From assembly GCF_004362395.1 (NCBI RefSeq), contig NZ_SNWE01000009.1, positions 86,340 to 150,339 on the forward strand: a stretch of 64,000 nt of DNA. Reading direction: 5' to 3'. This stretch comes from Salegentibacter sp. 24 (GTDB lineage: Bacteria > Bacteroidota > Bacteroidia > Flavobacteriales > Flavobacteriaceae). Under the pieces are notes generated by a model. That model had not been told where the DNA came from, ran no database searches, and saw only the letters and a program-made list of their open reading frames with translations. The position numbers and the translations under genes are program-made. Shown one piece after another: positions 9,597 through 18,156 of this stretch (position 1 is the stretch's first letter; every line of letters starts with the position of its first letter).

Positions 9597-12332
9597 ATGG
9601 TATCTTTTATTTCAGAAGTTCTTAAGGAACTCATTTCTTCCGAAGAAAACATTTCAGAAACTATTTTTATTCTGCCTAGCAAACGAGCAGGAAGTTTTTT
9701 GCTTAGAGAACTCTCCTTATTAAATAAAAAAAACTTATTTGCTCCGAAGGTTTATAGTATTGAGGAATTTACCGAGGTAATTTCTAAGGTCAAAACAGTG
9801 GACAATACAATCACCTTATTCGAATTTTACAATACCTATAAAGGCTTGACCCCCGTTGAAGAACAGGAAAATTTTGAAACCTTCACCGCCTGGGCACAAA
9901 GCCTAATCCACGATTTTAATGAGATTGATCGTTATTTAATCGATTATAAAAAGTTCTTTAATTACTTAGCCGAAATCCAGGACTTAAAACATTGGTCAAT
10001 CCAGGAGCCCAAAACAGAACTCATCAACAATTATTTGGCTTTTTGGAAAAGTCTACCCAATTATTACGAAGCATTAAAGAATCAGTTACTTTCCAAAAGC
10101 ACAGGTTATCAGGGTCTAATTTACCGTCTTGCTTCTGAAAATATTGCAGATTACGCTCTCCTCCATTCAAATAAACATGTTTTTATTGGTTTTAATGCAC
10201 TAAATGCATCAGAACAGAAAATTGTTCAGCATTTGCTGGAAAAGAATCAGGCTGAGGTTTTTTGGGATCTTGATGAAGTTTTTTTGAAAGATCCTCAACA
10301 CGAGGCTTCACTTTTTATAAATCAATATTTGAAAGACTGGCCTGTTTATAGGAATAAACAGCCAAAATTAAAAATAGACCAATACAGCAAACCCAAAAAT
10401 ATTCAAATTACCGGTGTTCCGAAAAACGTAGGTCAGGCTAAATATTTAGGAGAATTACTAGCTAACTTCGATGAAAAAGCACTTCAGGAAACAGCGGTGG
10501 TTCTGGGAGAGGAAGATCTATTATTACCGGTTTTAAACAGTTTGCCGCCCAATGTGAAAGATTTAAATATCACGATGGGGTTTCCTCTCAAAAATGCACC
10601 AATCGCTTCGCTTTTTGACCGCCTGTTTCAGATTCATCAAAATACAGCAACAACGTATTATTATAAAGATGTGATCTCGGTAATCAACCATCCTGCTTTA
10701 AACGAAATCTTAGATCAGGAAAGTGAATTTTTTATTGAAAAAATTCAAAGGGAAAACTCGGTAAACCTTTCGGAAAAAGACATTATAATCTCTTTTTCTG
10801 AAGAAGCAAACCCTTTAATAAAAGCTTGCTTTAATAGCTGGAATGATTCTCCGGGGAAAGCATTAGCAGCTTTTCAGGAAATTATTACCGAGATTAAAAT
10901 TCAGCTAAAACACAGCAAAAATAAGCTTGGTTTAGAATTTTTATATCATTTCCATGTACTATTCAACAAACTGGAAAACCTCAATAGCAACTATCCGCAT
11001 TTAAAAACCGTAAAATCGCTTTACCAGTTCTATAAAGAATTGATTAGTACCCAAAGTCTGGATTTTCAAGGACGTCCATTTAAAGGCTTACAACTTATGG
11101 GAATGTTGGAATCAAGAGCCTTAGATTTTAAGAATGTGATTATTTGCTCCGTGAACGAGGGGGTTTTACCTTCTGGAAAATCAGGAAGTTCCTTTATTCC
11201 ATTTGATTTAAAACAAACCTATAAATTGCCCACCTACAAAGAAAAAGACGCGGTTTATACATATCATTTTTACCGTTTATTGCAACGTGCTTCAAATATT
11301 CATTTACTTTATAATACAGAAACCGATGGTTTAAATTCTGGTGAAAAAAGCAGGTTTCTCACACAGCTGGAGATAGAAAAACAATCTGCACATCAATTGA
11401 AACACGTAACGGTAAGCCCAAAAGTCCCTTCGATTAAAAATGAACTTCGGGAAGTCATAAAAACACCGGAGATTATGGAGAAACTAAAATCTCTTGCTGG
11501 ATACGGCTTCTCCCCGTCTGCTTTAACTTCCTACATTAGAAATCCAATAGATTTTTATCAACAATACGTTTTAGAAGTAGGTGACCGGGAAGAGGTTGAG
11601 GAAACAGTGGCATACAATACTTTGGGAACTGTGGTACACGACAGTCTTGAAAAGTTCTATAAACCCCTTGAGAATAAACTATTAACCCCAGAAGACATTA
11701 AGGCTTTCAAAATGAGGGTTGAGGAAGAGATAAGGCTTCAGTTTAAACGATCTTATATGGATGGCCCTGTAAATCAGGGAAAAAACTTACTGATTTTTGA
11801 AGTGGCCAAACGCTATCTACGCAATTTTCTAAACCTTGAACTAGAGCGCCTTAAAATCGAGAAGATTAAAATCCTAAAAATTGAGGAAAATTTAAAATCT
11901 GAAATTAAGATAGAGAAGCTTGATTTTCCGATATTTATGCGCGGAAAAGTTGATCGCGTAGAGAATACCAACGATGTCATCAGGATTATTGACTATAAAA
12001 CCGGGAAGGTCACACAAGATAAAATGGAAATTGTAGATTGGGAAAATCTGACTTCAGATTACGATAAATACAGCAAAAGTTTTCAAGTACTGGCTTACAC
12101 TAAAATGATGATAGACCAAAATTTGCTCAGTTTACCGCTTGAAGCAGGCGTCATTTCATTCAAGAATTTAAAAAGCGGATTTCTGAAATTCGCCAAAAAA
12201 GACAAACCGCGAGCAAAAAATAAAGAAACCGCCATTGATGAGGCAATTCTTGAAGCATTTGAGGTAAAATTAAAGAAATTAATTACCGAAATTTGCGATC
12301 CAGAAATTCCGTTTAAAGAAAAAGAAATTTAA
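9597..12332 (+). CDS. addB: AddB-like PD-(D/E)XK nuclease subunit
   Basis: This is the second subunit of an AddAB-type break-repair complex. The 911-residue protein begins with an inactivated helicase-like domain: where Walker A should be there is PSKRAGSF (about 27-34), with no GKT. The C-terminal RecB-family nuclease has GKVDRVE at ~783 and DYKTGK at ~798. Firmicute AddB carries an iron-sulfur cluster held by four Cys around the nuclease domain. Here the position usually holding the first Cys reads YIRNPIDF, and only one Cys (ITEIC) is found in the whole C-terminal third, so the cluster is probably absent. addA lies upstream, separated by kbl and ompA. The alpha/beta hydrolase gene follows after 6 bases. 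Confidence 0.85.
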   Translation: MVSFISEVLKELISSEENISETIFILPSKRAGSFLLRELSLLNKKNLFAPKVYSIEEFTEVISKVKTVDNTITLFEFYNTYKGLTPVEEQENFETFTAWAQSLIHDFNEIDRYLIDYKKFFNYLAEIQDLKHWSIQEPKTELINNYLAFWKSLPNYYEALKNQLLSKSTGYQGLIYRLASENIADYALLHSNKHVFIGFNALNASEQKIVQHLLEKNQAEVFWDLDEVFLKDPQHEASLFINQYLKDWPVYRNKQPKLKIDQYSKPKNIQITGVPKNVGQAKYLGELLANFDEKALQETAVVLGEEDLLLPVLNSLPPNVKDLNITMGFPLKNAPIASLFDRLFQIHQNTATTYYYKDVISVINHPALNEILDQESEFFIEKIQRENSVNLSEKDIIISFSEEANPLIKACFNSWNDSPGKALAAFQEIITEIKIQLKHSKNKLGLEFLYHFHVLFNKLENLNSNYPHLKTVKSLYQFYKELISTQSLDFQGRPFKGLQLMGMLESRALDFKNVIICSVNEGVLPSGKSGSSFIPFDLKQTYKLPTYKEKDAVYTYHFYRLLQRASNIHLLYNTETDGLNSGEKSRFLTQLEIEKQSAHQLKHVTVSPKVPSIKNELREVIKTPEIMEKLKSLAGYGFSPSALTSYIRNPIDFYQQYVLEVGDREEVEETVAYNTLGTVVHDSLEKFYKPLENKLLTPEDIKAFKMRVEEEIRLQFKRSYMDGPVNQGKNLLIFEVAKRYLRNFLNLELERLKIEKIKILKIEENLKSEIKIEKLDFPIFMRGKVDRVENTNDVIRIIDYKTGKVTQDKMEIVDWENLTSDYDKYSKSFQVLAYTKMMIDQNLLSLPLEAGVISFKNLKSGFLKFAKKDKPRAKNKETAIDEAILEAFEVKLKKLITEICDPEIPFKEKEI

Positions 12333-12338
12333 AAGCCT

Positions 12339-13247
12339 ATGGAAATTACTAAAAGAACTAACCTTACAATTGATGGGAAACATAATAAACCCATCCTTAT
12401 TGATCTGATTTTTAATGACGATAAAAAACCAAAGCCAATAGTGATTTTCTGTCACGGTTATAAAGGTTTTAAAGATTGGGGCGCTTGGGACAAAATGGGA
12501 GAATTTTATGCCGAAAAAGGCTATTTTTTTGTGAAATTCAATTTCTCACACAATGGCACTTCTCCTGAAAGTCCAACTGAATTTCTAAATATTGAAGCCT
12601 TTGGAGATAATAATTACATCAAGGAGTTAGATGATTTACAATCTGTTATAGATTGGGTATTAACTCCAGATTTTAATGAGGCACAACAAATAGACGCGAC
12701 AAGTATCAATTTAATTGGTCACTCTCGCGGGGGTGCAATTGCAATCATTAAAGCCGCTGAGGAAGAAAGAATTGATAAATTAATAACCCTTGCCGCAGTA
12801 AGTGATTTTGCTTCACGTTTTCCAAAGGAAAAGGAACTTGAAGCCTGGGAAAAAAAAGGCGTACAATATATAAAGAACACCAGAACGGGACAGCAATTAC
12901 CGCATCATTACCAGTTTTATAGAAATTTTAGAGAGAATAGAGAGCGATTAAATATTCAAAAGTCCACCAAAAAACTAGATATACCTCACTTTATTGCTCA
13001 CGGTAGTAATGACACCACGGTTTCCATTGCTGATGCTGGAAATTTATTTGAGTGGAGTGCGATCTCAAAATTATTACTAGTCGAAAATGCCGATCATGTT
13101 TTTGGTATTTCCCACCCCTGGAATAAAAACGAATTAACAAAAGAATTTCAGCATGTTCTCAACAGAACTTCCGAGTTTTTGGCTGCCAGCGTTCAGGATT
13201 TAAAAGATGAATATCTGGATAATGATGAAGCTAATTCTGATTCGTAA
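12339..13247 (+). CDS. Alpha/beta hydrolase (serine esterase/peptidase-like)
   Basis: A cytoplasmic 302-residue serine hydrolase. The nucleophile elbow is GHSRGG with Ser129, the oxyanion HG motif is at FCHGYKGFKDWG (~45), and the catalytic His is in ADHVFG near the C-terminus, after an acid in HGSNDTTV. The fold is of the dienelactone hydrolase/serine aminopeptidase type, with no signal peptide. The substrate cannot be told. It starts 6 bases after addB and is probably co-transcribed with it, although a role in DNA repair does not follow from that. A clear terminator lies downstream. Confidence 0.8.
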   Translation: MEITKRTNLTIDGKHNKPILIDLIFNDDKKPKPIVIFCHGYKGFKDWGAWDKMGEFYAEKGYFFVKFNFSHNGTSPESPTEFLNIEAFGDNNYIKELDDLQSVIDWVLTPDFNEAQQIDATSINLIGHSRGGAIAIIKAAEEERIDKLITLAAVSDFASRFPKEKELEAWEKKGVQYIKNTRTGQQLPHHYQFYRNFRENRERLNIQKSTKKLDIPHFIAHGSNDTTVSIADAGNLFEWSAISKLLLVENADHVFGISHPWNKNELTKEFQHVLNRTSEFLAASVQDLKDEYLDNDEANSDS

Positions 13248-13270
13248 TCTTATTGAAAAGTTTATACGGA

Positions 13271-13307
13271 AAACTGTCTTTATTGAATTTTAAGACAGTT
13301 TTTTTGT
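13271..13307 (+). terminator. Terminator of the addB-hydrolase unit
   Basis: A perfect 10 bp stem (aaactgtctt / aagacagttt) with an 11-base loop is followed by a T run. It lies 23 bases after the hydrolase stop. Confidence 0.88.
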
Positions 13308-13315
13308 TTTTAGAC

Positions 13316-13341
13316 ACAAAAAAACCACCGCGAACGGTGGC
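13316..13341 (-). terminator. Terminator of tRNA-Ala
   Basis: A 6 bp GC-rich stem (ccaccg / cggtgg) with a four-base loop, followed on the minus strand by a run of seven T. It lies immediately after the tRNA 3' end. Confidence 0.85.
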
Positions 13342-13345
13342 TTTG

Positions 13346-13419
13346 TGGAGAATATCGGAGTCGAACCGATGACCTTTTGGCTGCCAGCCAAACGCTCTAG
13401 CCAGCTGAGCTAATCCCCC
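13346..13419 (-). tRNA. tRNA-Ala (anticodon GGC)
   Basis: On the minus strand the 74 bases fold as a full cloverleaf: acceptor GGGGGAT with ATTCTCC, D-arm AGCTCAGCTGG, anticodon loop CTGGCAG giving GGC, and T-arm GGTTCGACTCC. The G3-U70 wobble pair that defines alanine tRNAs is present, with discriminator A. The CCA end is not encoded. Read on its own, this gene is a single tRNA with its own terminator. Confidence 0.96.
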
Positions 13420-13490
13420 AATAGGAAGGCAAATGTAATAATTTTCTGTAAATTCCAACACAAACTTTTATTTATTATTTCCAAATAAAA

Positions 13491-13997
13491 ATGATTAGAA
13501 AAGCAGTTCCACACGATATTGACCAAATCAAAAAACTAACTGAAGCCTGTGCTGTGGCCCTTGAGAAGCAAAATATTTTCCAGTGGAATAGTAATTATCC
13601 TTCGCGGGAGAAGCTTAAAGAGGATATTCTTAGAGAAGAATTGTTCGTTTACGAATTAAAGCATTGTATTATCGCAATAATGGTACTTACCCCGAACATG
13701 GATAAAGTATATCACCACATAAACTGGCTTACCGAAACAAATAAAAATCTATACATCCACAGGCTGGCTACACATCCCGAATACTGGGGACAGGGTTATG
13801 CCAGGAAATTGATGGATTATGCTGAGGAAATTGCAGAAAACCAAAAATTCACTTCTGTAAGACTAGATACCTTTAGTGAAAATCTTCGAAATCAAACATT
13901 TTATAACAAACGAGGTTATAAAAAACTTGGCGATGTCTATTTTCCACATAAGAATGAAGCGGCCTTTCATTGCTACGAAAAACCAATAGGTAAATAG
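13491..13997 (+). CDS. GNAT-family N-acetyltransferase
   Basis: A 168-residue protein with the acetyl-CoA-binding motif A in the form RLATHPEYWGQGYARKLM (about 95-112), where the Q/R-x-x-G-x-A loop binds the pyrophosphate. FYNKRGYKKLG near the C-terminus is the usual motif B. The substrate is unknown. It is cytoplasmic, a single gene between tRNA-Ala and the MATE transporter. Confidence 0.85.
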   Translation: MIRKAVPHDIDQIKKLTEACAVALEKQNIFQWNSNYPSREKLKEDILREELFVYELKHCIIAIMVLTPNMDKVYHHINWLTETNKNLYIHRLATHPEYWGQGYARKLMDYAEEIAENQKFTSVRLDTFSENLRNQTFYNKRGYKKLGDVYFPHKNEAAFHCYEKPIGK

Positions 13998-14049
13998 AAC
14001 AAAAATCTAAAATAATTAAAACTTCCATTAGTCTTATTACAAAGCCTTC

Positions 14050-14057
14050 TATATTTG
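14050..14057 (+). promoter_or_regulatory. -7 promoter element ahead of the MATE transporter
   Basis: A perfect TATATTTG lies 20 bases before the TTG start codon. I found no convincing -33 TTG. It gives a short leader and supports the TTG at 14078 as the start. Confidence 0.4.
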
Positions 14058-14077
14058 CTGCTGTAAATTAAACAGGT

Positions 14078-15406
14078 TTGGAATCATCCGTTAGTTTTCG
14101 AAATATAAACAGTATCGCCATTCCTGCCATTATCGCTGGAATCGCCGAACCTTTGATCTCTTTGACCGATATCGCTGTAATTGGAAACGTGGAGAAAAAC
14201 TCGGTAGAAGCTCTTGCAGCTGCAGGTCTTGTTGGGTCTTTTCTTTCTGCTATAATTTGGATTGTAGCTCAGACTAAAACCGCAATTTCTGCCATTGTTT
14301 CCCAACACCTAGGAGCTAACCGAATTCATGCAGTAAAAACGCTTATTCCGCAGGCCATATACTTTAATTTTGTCTTCAGTCTGGTAATATATTTTACTAC
14401 CGCTCTTTTTGCTCAGGCAATCTTCAGCGCCTACAATGCTGAAGGTTTAATTCTGCGTTATTCCGAGGAATATTATCAAATTCGTGCGCTAGGATATCCG
14501 TTAACTTTGGTGACTTTTGCCATTTTTGGTGTCTTTCGTGGGCTCCAGAATACACTTTGGGCTATGAAATGTAGTCTAGCGGGTGCCGCAGTAAATGTTG
14601 TTCTGGATTTCCTCCTGGTCTACGGTATTGAGGGACTTATTCCTGCTTTACATCTTAAAGGTGCTGCTTATGCCAGCCTTGCAGCACAAGCAACAATGCT
14701 TATAATGGCATTATGGTTTTTTTACAAAAAAACCCCCTTTCATTTAAAACTAAGTTTTGTAATTAACCCGCGCTTAAAAGGGCTGCTACTTATGGCCGGT
14801 AATCTATTTGTTAGAACTGCGGCTTTAAATTTTGCCATCTATTTGGCAAATGCCTACGCTACCGATTACGGAAAAAACTATATCGCTGCCCAAAGTATTT
14901 TGATGAATATATGGCTGTTTTTTAGCTTCTTTATTGATGGTTATGCTAATGCTGGAAACGCAATTGGTGGAAAACTTCTCGGTGCCAGAGACTACAGAAA
15001 TTTATGGCAGCTCAGTAAAAAAATAAGCAAATATGCTGTGTTGATCGCATTTATGTTAATTGTCATGTGCGTATTTTTCTATAATCAAATTGGCATGGTT
15101 TTTAACAAAGACATGGCGGTGCTGGCATTATTTTCATCAGTGTTTTGGATTGTATTGCTAATGCAACCAGTAAATGCTATAGCATTTATGTTTGATGGTA
15201 TTTTTAAGGGTCTTGGAGAAGCAAAATACCTTAGAAACTTACTTCTTGTGGCCACTTTTCTTGGCTTCACTCCTGCTCTGTTGATTTCTGATTATTTCGG
15301 ATTAAAACTCCATGGAATCTGGCTTGCCTTTTTTGTATGGATGCTAATTCGAAGTGTAGGCTTAGTGATTAAATTCCGAAGGAAATACTTACACAAAGAA
15401 GTCTGA
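14078..15406 (+). CDS. MATE-family efflux transporter (DinF-like)
   Basis: A 442-residue integral inner-membrane protein with about 12 hydrophobic segments in two similar halves. The N-terminal segment AIPAIIAGIAEPLISLTD is typical of DinF/NorM-like MATE proteins, which export cationic compounds in exchange for Na+ or H+. The start is a TTG: an in-frame TAA at 14069 rules out anything much earlier, and the first transmembrane helix begins within ~12 residues of it. Substrates are unknown. Confidence 0.87.
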   Translation: MESSVSFRNINSIAIPAIIAGIAEPLISLTDIAVIGNVEKNSVEALAAAGLVGSFLSAIIWIVAQTKTAISAIVSQHLGANRIHAVKTLIPQAIYFNFVFSLVIYFTTALFAQAIFSAYNAEGLILRYSEEYYQIRALGYPLTLVTFAIFGVFRGLQNTLWAMKCSLAGAAVNVVLDFLLVYGIEGLIPALHLKGAAYASLAAQATMLIMALWFFYKKTPFHLKLSFVINPRLKGLLLMAGNLFVRTAALNFAIYLANAYATDYGKNYIAAQSILMNIWLFFSFFIDGYANAGNAIGGKLLGARDYRNLWQLSKKISKYAVLIAFMLIVMCVFFYNQIGMVFNKDMAVLALFSSVFWIVLLMQPVNAIAFMFDGIFKGLGEAKYLRNLLLVATFLGFTPALLISDYFGLKLHGIWLAFFVWMLIRSVGLVIKFRRKYLHKEV

Positions 15407-15518
15407 TTTTTTCGGTTTAGTCTCCCTGGGTCCTTTTTAGCTTATATTTAAACTGAAACAGGATATTTCATTTTAATCTTTTTAAATTTGGCTATTCAGT
15501 TAAATGAAAAGTCATTTT

Positions 15519-16286
15519 ATGTCAACATCACGAGAAAACGGGAGTTTATACACCAACATTGAAAATGGAATTGCACATCTGGAATTTGGTCACCCAGCCA
15601 GTAATTCATTTCCCTCAGAGCTTTTAAACCGCCTTGAGAAAGAATTTGAAAACTTATCTGAAGACAATAGCGTAAAAGTGATTTTATTGAAGTCCGAAGG
15701 AGAAAAAGCTTTTTGCGCCGGTGCTTCTTTTGATGAGCTGGTAGCTATTGAAACCATGCAGGCGGGAAAATTATTCTTCTCAGGTTTTGCCAAGGTTTTA
15801 AATGCAATGCGAAAATGTAAAAAACTAATCGTAGGCCGAATTCAGGGAAAAACCGTTGGCGGTGGAGTTGGATTGGTTTCGGCCTGCGATTATGCGATGG
15901 CTACAGATGCTGCAGCAGTGAAACTTTCAGAAATCAGTATAGGAATAGGTCCGTTTGTCATTGCCCCCGCAGTTGAACGTAAAATTGGTGTTGGTGCGCT
16001 AGCCGAATTAAGCCTGGCAGCCCACGAATGGAAAAACGCTTATTGGGCAAAAGAAAAAGGGCTTTACGCACGTGTATTTGAGAATTTAAAAGATTTAGAT
16101 AAGGAAATAGCACTTTTTACCGAAAAACTAGCTTCTTACAATCCCGAAGCACTTTATGAAATGAAAAAAATGTTCTGGAAAGATACCGATCACTGGGAAA
16201 AATTACTTTCTGAAAGAGCAGCAATTTCAGGAGAGTTGGTTCTTTCTGATTTCACTAAAACAGCTTTGAAGAAATATAAAAAATAA
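15519..16286 (+). CDS. Enoyl-CoA hydratase/isomerase family protein
   Basis: A cytoplasmic crotonase-fold enzyme of 255 residues. The two oxyanion-hole segments that hold the CoA thioester are visible: FCAGASFDEL (~65-75) and GKTVGGGVGLVSACDYAMA (~110-128), followed by SEISIGIGPF. The usual Glu pair of true hydratases is not clear, so the reaction (hydration, isomerisation or other) is open. I prefer the ATG at 15519 over the one at 15504, because a -7 element (TAAATTTG, 15483-15490) would put the transcript start at about 15497, leaving too little room for the upstream ATG. Confidence 0.82.
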   Translation: MSTSRENGSLYTNIENGIAHLEFGHPASNSFPSELLNRLEKEFENLSEDNSVKVILLKSEGEKAFCAGASFDELVAIETMQAGKLFFSGFAKVLNAMRKCKKLIVGRIQGKTVGGGVGLVSACDYAMATDAAAVKLSEISIGIGPFVIAPAVERKIGVGALAELSLAAHEWKNAYWAKEKGLYARVFENLKDLDKEIALFTEKLASYNPEALYEMKKMFWKDTDHWEKLLSERAAISGELVLSDFTKTALKKYKK

Positions 16287-16559
16287 ATGAAAACAGAGGG
16301 TGGAATTCGGGATTAAGGAATTCCTACGGGCAATTTTATCGCCGAAAATTTCTTTTTGCTTTTACGCTGATTTCTCATCGTTGAAAGTCCATTTTTCTTC
16401 GAACATCTTAAAAAAATCAGAAGAATTAAGCTTTAGAATAAAAAAATTCCGGGCTTGCCGCTTCACGAGGGTTTAGAGGTTGCAGATTGAACTAAATTAG
16501 CATCGCTATAACATATTTTTAGGAGAGAAAAGCTTAATTTCCATCTTAGAAAATAATTT
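16287..16559. other. Intergenic stretch without recognisable gene
   Basis: These 273 bases have stop codons in all frames and match no RNA gene that I know. Composition is more mixed than in neighbouring spacers, with patches such as ccgggcttgccgcttcacg and a GGAATTC repeat near the left end. It might be a decayed gene or a dispersed repeat, but I cannot support either. Confidence 0.3.
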
Positions 16560-16748
16560 ATGATTTCACCACAAGAACATCTACCACAAGATCGACCTGC
16601 AACCAGGGAAGAACAATGGGGTTTCACCATTTGGGAATTTATAGCCGATAATTGGCTTTACCTTATGGGTATAGTACTCATTCTTGCTATCTTTCTATAC
16701 TCACGCTACAACTGGAGAAGAAGGCAGCAGAAAAATCGTATGAATTAA
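16560..16748 (+). CDS. Small single-span membrane protein
   Basis: A 62-residue protein with a polar N-terminus (about 28 residues, rich in Pro, Gln and Arg), one transmembrane helix (about 33-48, WLYLMGIVLILAIFLY) and a very basic tail (YNWRRRQQKNRMN), so the C-terminus should face the cytoplasm. I recognise no family. Its stop codon overlaps the start of the next small membrane protein (TAATG), which suggests translational coupling and a shared function. Confidence 0.6.
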   Translation: MISPQEHLPQDRPATREEQWGFTIWEFIADNWLYLMGIVLILAIFLYSRYNWRRRQQKNRMN

Positions 16749-16858
16749 TGGGAGAAAATACTTGGGAGTTTTTAAGTTTTCTTAGTGGAATGGGGTTCTG
16801 GTTAATTTTAGCGATCATATTAATAGCAGTTGTGCTTTATAAAAAATTCAAAAAATAA
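16748..16858 (+). CDS. Very small membrane protein, 36 residues
   Basis: The ATG overlaps the previous stop codon by one base (TAATG). The peptide has a polar start (MGENTWEF), one hydrophobic helix (about 14-30, FWLILAIILIAVVLY) and a basic tail (KKFKK). A longer reading of the frame, from an ATG at 16652, would overlap the upstream gene and is unlikely. No family recognised. Support rests on the coupling to 16560-16748 and on the clean topology. It ends exactly where the convergent oxygenase gene ends. Confidence 0.5.
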   Translation: MGENTWEFLSFLSGMGFWLILAIILIAVVLYKKFKK

Positions 16859-17521
16859 CTACCTGGTTTTCAACCAACCTGTAATACTTAACCTGGCGGT
16901 TTTTACCGGTTTCACCTCGTGTTCCAGCACCTGACTTTCAAAGATTACTACGCGACCGGGCATAGGATAAATCGATTTATAAATCTCAAGGTCATTTTCT
17001 TGAGAATAAATTACCAGTTCCCCTCCATTCTCGGGTTTCCAGTCTTCTTCATTCAAGTAGCAAACTAAAGAGAGCTTTCTTCTCCCATCATTCTGAAATG
17101 TATCCAAATGCCGTTGATAAAAAGTTCCTTCAGGATAAAGTGCGTAATGGAATTCTTTGGTTAAAATTCCCAGAAAACAGGTTTTATTCAAATATTCAAC
17201 CAAAGAATTGATTTTGGTAAAAAAAAGTTTTTCAGCTTCTCCGCCTTCAGCTTCATTGAGCCATAGAATGAAATCCCCACGGATTGATTTTGCTACAACT
17301 TCATTTGTTTTATTGCCAATTGCAGCCTTCTTGAATTGCGATTCCTCAAACTTTGCTTTTAATGAATCCCGCAGCATTGCAACTTCTTCTAAATCAAAAA
17401 AATCATCTACAATACAATACTGGTGATCCACCAAATTGGTAATAATCTTTTCGTAAAATGGATTTTCTTTAAAATCCAGTTGTTCAAAAAGCTCGATAGT
17501 ATTCTTTGATTCCATTTTCAA
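16859..17521 (-). CDS. 2-oxoglutarate/Fe(II)-dependent oxygenase
   Basis: A 220-residue cytoplasmic protein of the prolyl 4-hydroxylase-like family. The Fe(II) triad is visible: HLD in YQRHLDTF (about 137-139) and the distal His in LEHEVKPV, with Arg (TARLSITGW) ten residues further to hold 2-oxoglutarate. Such enzymes hydroxylate proteins or small molecules; the substrate is unknown. A second in-frame ATG two codons downstream could also be the start. The gene is convergent with the small membrane proteins. Confidence 0.82.
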   Translation of the reverse strand: MKMESKNTIELFEQLDFKENPFYEKIITNLVDHQYCIVDDFFDLEEVAMLRDSLKAKFEESQFKKAAIGNKTNEVVAKSIRGDFILWLNEAEGGEAEKLFFTKINSLVEYLNKTCFLGILTKEFHYALYPEGTFYQRHLDTFQNDGRRKLSLVCYLNEEDWKPENGGELVIYSQENDLEIYKSIYPMPGRVVIFESQVLEHEVKPVKTARLSITGWLKTR

Positions 17522-17591
17522 ATTAAAAAAGTGAACAAATATACAATAGAAAGTTATTTATGCAGTCAAAAATTTTACCGCTAAAAACCAT

Positions 17592-17599
17592 TAACTTTG
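17592..17599 (+). promoter_or_regulatory. -7 promoter element of queD
   Basis: A perfect TAACTTTG lies 16 bases before the queD ATG. A matching -33 TTG is not seen, so the call rests on the -7 element and its position. Confidence 0.4.
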
Positions 17600-17615
17600 C
17601 AAAAAATAAGCTGCA

Positions 17616-18071
17616 ATGAGCAAGATTAGGATTACTAAAAAGTTTTCTTTTGAAACCGGCCACGCCCTATACGGATACGACGGTAAATGCCGAAATGTAC
17701 ACGGTCACAGCTACAAACTTAGTGTTTGTGTTATTGGCGAACCTATTACTGATAAAAATAACGTAAAGTTCGGAATGGTCATAGATTTTGGGGATCTTAA
17801 AAAGATCGTAAAAACTGAAATTGTAGATAGATTTGACCACGCCACAGTTTTCAATAGGAACACTCCACATCTGGAATTGGCTGAGGAATTAAAAAATCGC
17901 GGTCATCATGTTATACTCGTGGAATACCAGCCTACCAGCGAAAATATGGTGGTTGATTTTGCTGAAAAAATCCAGAGACATTTGCCAGACCATATAAAAC
18001 TTCATTCGCTAAAACTTCAGGAAACTGAATCCAGTTTTGCGCAATGGTGCGCAAGTGACCAGGTCCAGTAA
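17616..18071 (+). CDS. queD: 6-carboxy-5,6,7,8-tetrahydropterin synthase (QueD)
   Basis: It converts dihydroneopterin triphosphate to 6-carboxytetrahydropterin, the second step towards queuosine (7-deazaguanine) in tRNA. The 151-residue protein has the zinc ligands at His16 (FETGHAL) and the two His of NVHGH, with the catalytic Cys in GKCRNVHGH four residues before them, the spacing typical of QueD/PTPS proteins. The pterin-binding PTSEN motif is at about residue 107. It stands alone; the other queuosine genes are not in the window. Confidence 0.9.
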   Translation: MSKIRITKKFSFETGHALYGYDGKCRNVHGHSYKLSVCVIGEPITDKNNVKFGMVIDFGDLKKIVKTEIVDRFDHATVFNRNTPHLELAEELKNRGHHVILVEYQPTSENMVVDFAEKIQRHLPDHIKLHSLKLQETESSFAQWCASDQVQ

Positions 18072-18156
18072 TATACCTGGGTAGGAAAGCTAATTGAATT
18101 TTAACCCCTTTAAGCCTTATTAAAATATTTATCTTTACAGCTTAGAACAGTAATTT

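Noticed and set aside
16652..16747. 68-residue reading of the small membrane protein
   Set aside because: The first 32 codons overlap the upstream gene in another frame. The coupled ATG at 16748 gives a sensible membrane peptide.
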